A stretch of 62,000 nucleotides of DNA from Mesostigma viride (Eukaryota; Streptophyta; Mesostigmatophyceae; Mesostigmatales; Mesostigmataceae): the NCBI GenBank assembly GCA_009746045.1, contig RPFO01000065.1, positions 9,110,128 through 9,172,127 on the forward strand, written 5' to 3'. The notes beneath the pieces are model-generated. The model saw only the letters and a list, made by a program, of their open reading frames with translations. It was not told the DNA's origin and ran no database searches. Position 1 is the first letter of the stretch. Each line of letters opens with the position of its first letter. Position numbers and translations under genes: made by a program. Of the stretch, positions 59,431 through 62,000 are shown one piece after another.

Positions 59431-61967
59431 ATGGCGGATTTGAACTGTAGCATAGATGATTTTTTACAGGAGGGGGACGATCATCTGCCTGGTACCGGGG
59501 AGGAGGATGCAAAAGCGTTTGCCAGAAACTTCGCAGCTACAGTAGGCAAAATATCAGCAGACACACCACTTTATTCAGGATCCAGTAACACTGCCATAGC
59601 TAGCGCGTTGGAACTCTTGTCTATACTCGGCAGGCATTCTGCATCGGCTGCCCTAGCGGATGAGGTATTCACTTTCATCAGCAAAGTTCTGCCAGCCGGT
59701 AATTCTCTTCCAGAAAGTGTAAAAGAAGCCAAGAAAGTCATGAAGGGTTTAGGGTTAGATATGCGTGTATATGACGCGTGCCCCTGTGAAAAATATATAT
59801 ACAAAACAAAAGAAGTCCAGACCTGCCCAGTATGTAAAAACAATAGATATGAACAATACGAAGATAGAAATGGAGAGACAGTAACAACAAGAAGGGCACA
59901 TCGCCAAGTTAGATACTTCCCTCTTATAAATCGTTTCCGCGGATTTTTTAGGATACCCGAGATGTCCAAGGCATTACGATATGCTGGAGAAACTGAAAAC
60001 AAACAAGACGAAGAAGACCCAAACCGGAAAGTCCACGGAATTAAAGGTAAAAGGCGTCCTTGTCGATTTCTTTTCTGCACGTGCTTTTTGGCTGGCTGTA
60101 TACGGTTCACCCAACTCATGCTGCATATGTTGTGGTGATTTTGCTGCATATTATAACATTCGGTTGTGCCGCCCGCACTTCGGCCGTCCCGTTTACCCAC
60201 CTCCCTGTTGTATAATTGCGTGCAGATACCCGAGCGATGCTGCACGTCAAGAGATTGTTCCCTCAGTTTCGGCTTGACCCACGCTTCCTTTTTTTAGCGC
60301 TTTGTTTTGATGGAGTATGTCCTAGGTGCTACATGGACCAGCACTCCAGCTGGCCATGTTTCTGTGCAATCTTGAACCTGCCTGAATGGGTCTTCATTAA
60401 CAAACATTTCTGCCCAATGGTGCTTCTGGTGGGAGGGAACAAGAAAGGTAAGGCCCCAAAGAATATGCACATTTTTCTTGACCTGATTGTAGATGAGCTG
60501 GTGAAGATGTGGGATGGGTTTTTCATTTGTGATGTGTTGGATGATGATGAGCATGGTGGGCTCCACCCGGCAAAGATTCAAGCACTGCTTTTGTTTACTG
60601 TTCACGACTACCCGGGGTTTGGTAAGATGGTAAATATGCCAGACTCCGGGTACGACGGCTGCCTTGTGCACGGCCCTGCTTGGAAGGGCACCTATGTTTC
60701 CCAAGGGCGCATTGTTTTTCTTGGGCATGAGACCTTGCTGCCAGCTGATGACCCCCGTCGCGGTGGCAACGACAAGGAGGCGCCGCCCGACATGACGATG
60801 GAAACCTATGTAGAGCACTGCAGAAACAACGGCCGGGAGCCGGAGCCCTTTTGCAGGCTGCCGTACTGGCCTCAACTCCTCCAACGGCACCTGATCGACG
60901 AGTTCCACCTGGGGGCGAACAACCTCTTGCGAGTCGCCAACTCCACTAGCGGTAAGTGCGGTGCTGTCTAGTGTTGTGTCACTAGTGTTTGTCGCTGTTT
61001 TTTTCCTTTTCAACATTTTGTATTTAAGGAGAATTCCATTAGGATTTATTACATGCTGTGGTTCAGTGTGTGTATTAAGTATTACTAACATTGGTATGCA
61101 TTTGCGCTTGTATGGCTTTGTTTTCCTTAAATCTGCTGCCAGGGGAAGGTTTGACCTACGCCATTCGGGATCGGCTGAAGGAGATGAACCTGAACCCGGA
61201 GCTGCACATGGAGAAGACCGTGACAACCACCACTGCCATGGATGGCACAATCAAGACAACAACCAGGAGGCGGGGGTTGCATCCACCCTGCCAGCTCACC
61301 TCGCAAGAGAAGGCTGAAGTTATTGGTGAGTGTTTGCTTTTTTCTCCCAACTGTTTTATAGGTATTTGATTCAAGTGCAATTATTTAGTTTCGCAATTTT
61401 TCTTTCTCTGGTTGTGGTTCAGTTTTCCTTTCGCACGCGTTTAGGGTCTTCTCACATTTTCAGTGCAATGTGAACAGTGCATATTGCAGTACAGTAAACG
61501 TTCGACTTGTCACTCTCCATGTTGCATCAAGACTTGCCACTGACTTACACTTGTGGGGTTTGACTGTTTTTTTTTTTTTGTCTCCCACGCAGCCCTGGAG
61601 CGCCGAATGAAGGACAGCCTGCCCGACTGCTTCCCGGGTGATATTGTGGGGCTGCTGGCCAATGGCAAGCCAGAGAGAAAGGCCAAGACTCATGACAAGC
61701 TAGAATTGTTTTCGAAGCGCTTACCTGTTTTGCTTAGAGGCCGCCTGCACGCAGACGCAAGAGCTGCCTTTTTGGAAACGTCTGCAGCATGGGACTCAAT
61801 CTTTAGCGGTAGGGTCTTCACTCAGTACGAACTGGACGAGGTAGGTAGGGCTATGTTGAGGTCAATTGTTGCACTTGAGCGTGTTCTGCCCGCATCCGAA
61901 ATGTCCAGGTCGGTTCACGCAGCGACACATTTGGCGGGGCAGATTTCAAATGTCGGTCTCCCTGACG
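59431..61967 (+). CDS. Tnp2-type CACTA transposase, partial, four exons visible
   Basis: Exons 59,431-60,046, 60,226-60,951, 61,143-61,325 and 61,593-61,967 join through GT..AG introns, all phase 1, and the next donor is at 61,968. Exon 1 has LGLDMRVYDACPCEKYIY, CPVCKNNRY and VRYFPLINRFRGFF, the usual zinc-binding start of Tnp2 proteins. Exon 2 carries LCFDGVCP, WPCFCAILNLPEW, VLLVGGNKKGKAP, FLDLIVDELVKMWDG and TVHDYPGF, the catalytic core of the Transposase_21 family, with candidate catalytic Asp residues. Exon 4 has KTHDKLELFSKRLP. It cuts and moves CACTA elements. The C-terminus is beyond the window. Confidence 0.85.
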
Positions 61968-62000
61968 GTAGGTCCATGGCGTGGGGTGAGAGATGCATGA

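Larger units (their letters stand above)
54792..62000 (+). mobile_element. CACTA (En/Spm-like) DNA transposon, right end outside window
   Basis: CACTAGGAACTCGG at 54,792 matches the expected CACTA terminus. It is followed by a dense subterminal repeat array, a minus-strand accessory gene and a divergent Tnp2 transposase on the plus strand. This layout is typical of CACTA elements, whose TNPA-type protein binds subterminal repeats while the Tnp2/TNPD protein is the transposase. The right terminus and the 3-bp duplication cannot be checked here. Assigning the left boundary is inference; the transposase identity is strong. Confidence 0.68.

Overview
The window is eukaryotic nuclear DNA made almost entirely of mobile and viral elements. 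A block of TTTAGGG telomere repeats (14,068-14,143), spliced genes with GT..AG introns, a CACTA-type transposase and a PAT/Kangaroo-like tyrosine-recombinase retrotransposon together suggest a green-lineage host, most likely an alga. The species cannot be named from sequence alone. I saw no rRNA gene, convincing tRNA gene, CRISPR array or bacterial operon.

Region 1 (1 to about 12.6 kb) is a compact, nearly intronless element that looks like an endogenous Polinton-like virus (PLV). It carries a double-jelly-roll major capsid protein, a penton-like minor capsid protein, an A32/FtsK-type packaging ATPase, a tyrosine recombinase, a LamG/Ig-like putative fibre, a 1,097-residue protein of unknown function, a zinc-finger protein and several small orphans. 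Genes point outward from a 24-bp divergent promoter at 3,061-3,084. The left end lies outside the window. The integrase and ATPase each carry an apparent one-base frameshift, and the large protein may carry a third.

Region 2 (12.6-14.3 kb) is non-coding: AT-rich repeats, a 162-bp tandem repeat and an interstitial telomere block, next to degraded LINE pieces (14.3-17.6 kb) with microsatellite tails.

Region 3 (17.6-33.3 kb) is a four-level nest. A LINE (RT halves at 16.7-17.6 and 33.3-33.9 kb) is split by a hAT-like element with an 8-bp target duplication. That element is split by a Ty3-type LTR retrotransposon (559-bp LTRs identical by eye, TSD ccgcc, minus strand). The Ty3 element is in turn split inside its RT by a PAT-like element with split direct repeats (plus strand). 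The Ty3 element has a viroplasmin-like upstream ORF, but its integrase core is missing and a 651-residue orphan occupies that position.

Region 4 (33.3-40.7 kb) is mostly repeats and unassigned DNA, with one orphan single-exon gene at 36.1 kb. Region 5 (40.7-54.8 kb) holds a Copia-like LTR element (TSD tatac) with unusual LTR ends and domain order. It also holds a rearranged, inverted, internally deleted relative that is interrupted by a foldback element and by a 1.65-kb TG..CA insertion, plus other gag fragments.

Region 6 (54.8 kb to the end) is best read as a CACTA element. It has a CACTAGG end that interrupts a gag-like ORF, a dense subterminal GTGAGAA array, a minus-strand five-exon gene for an alanine-rich protein, and a divergently transcribed Tnp2 transposase whose four visible exons are joined by phase-1 introns and run off the window.
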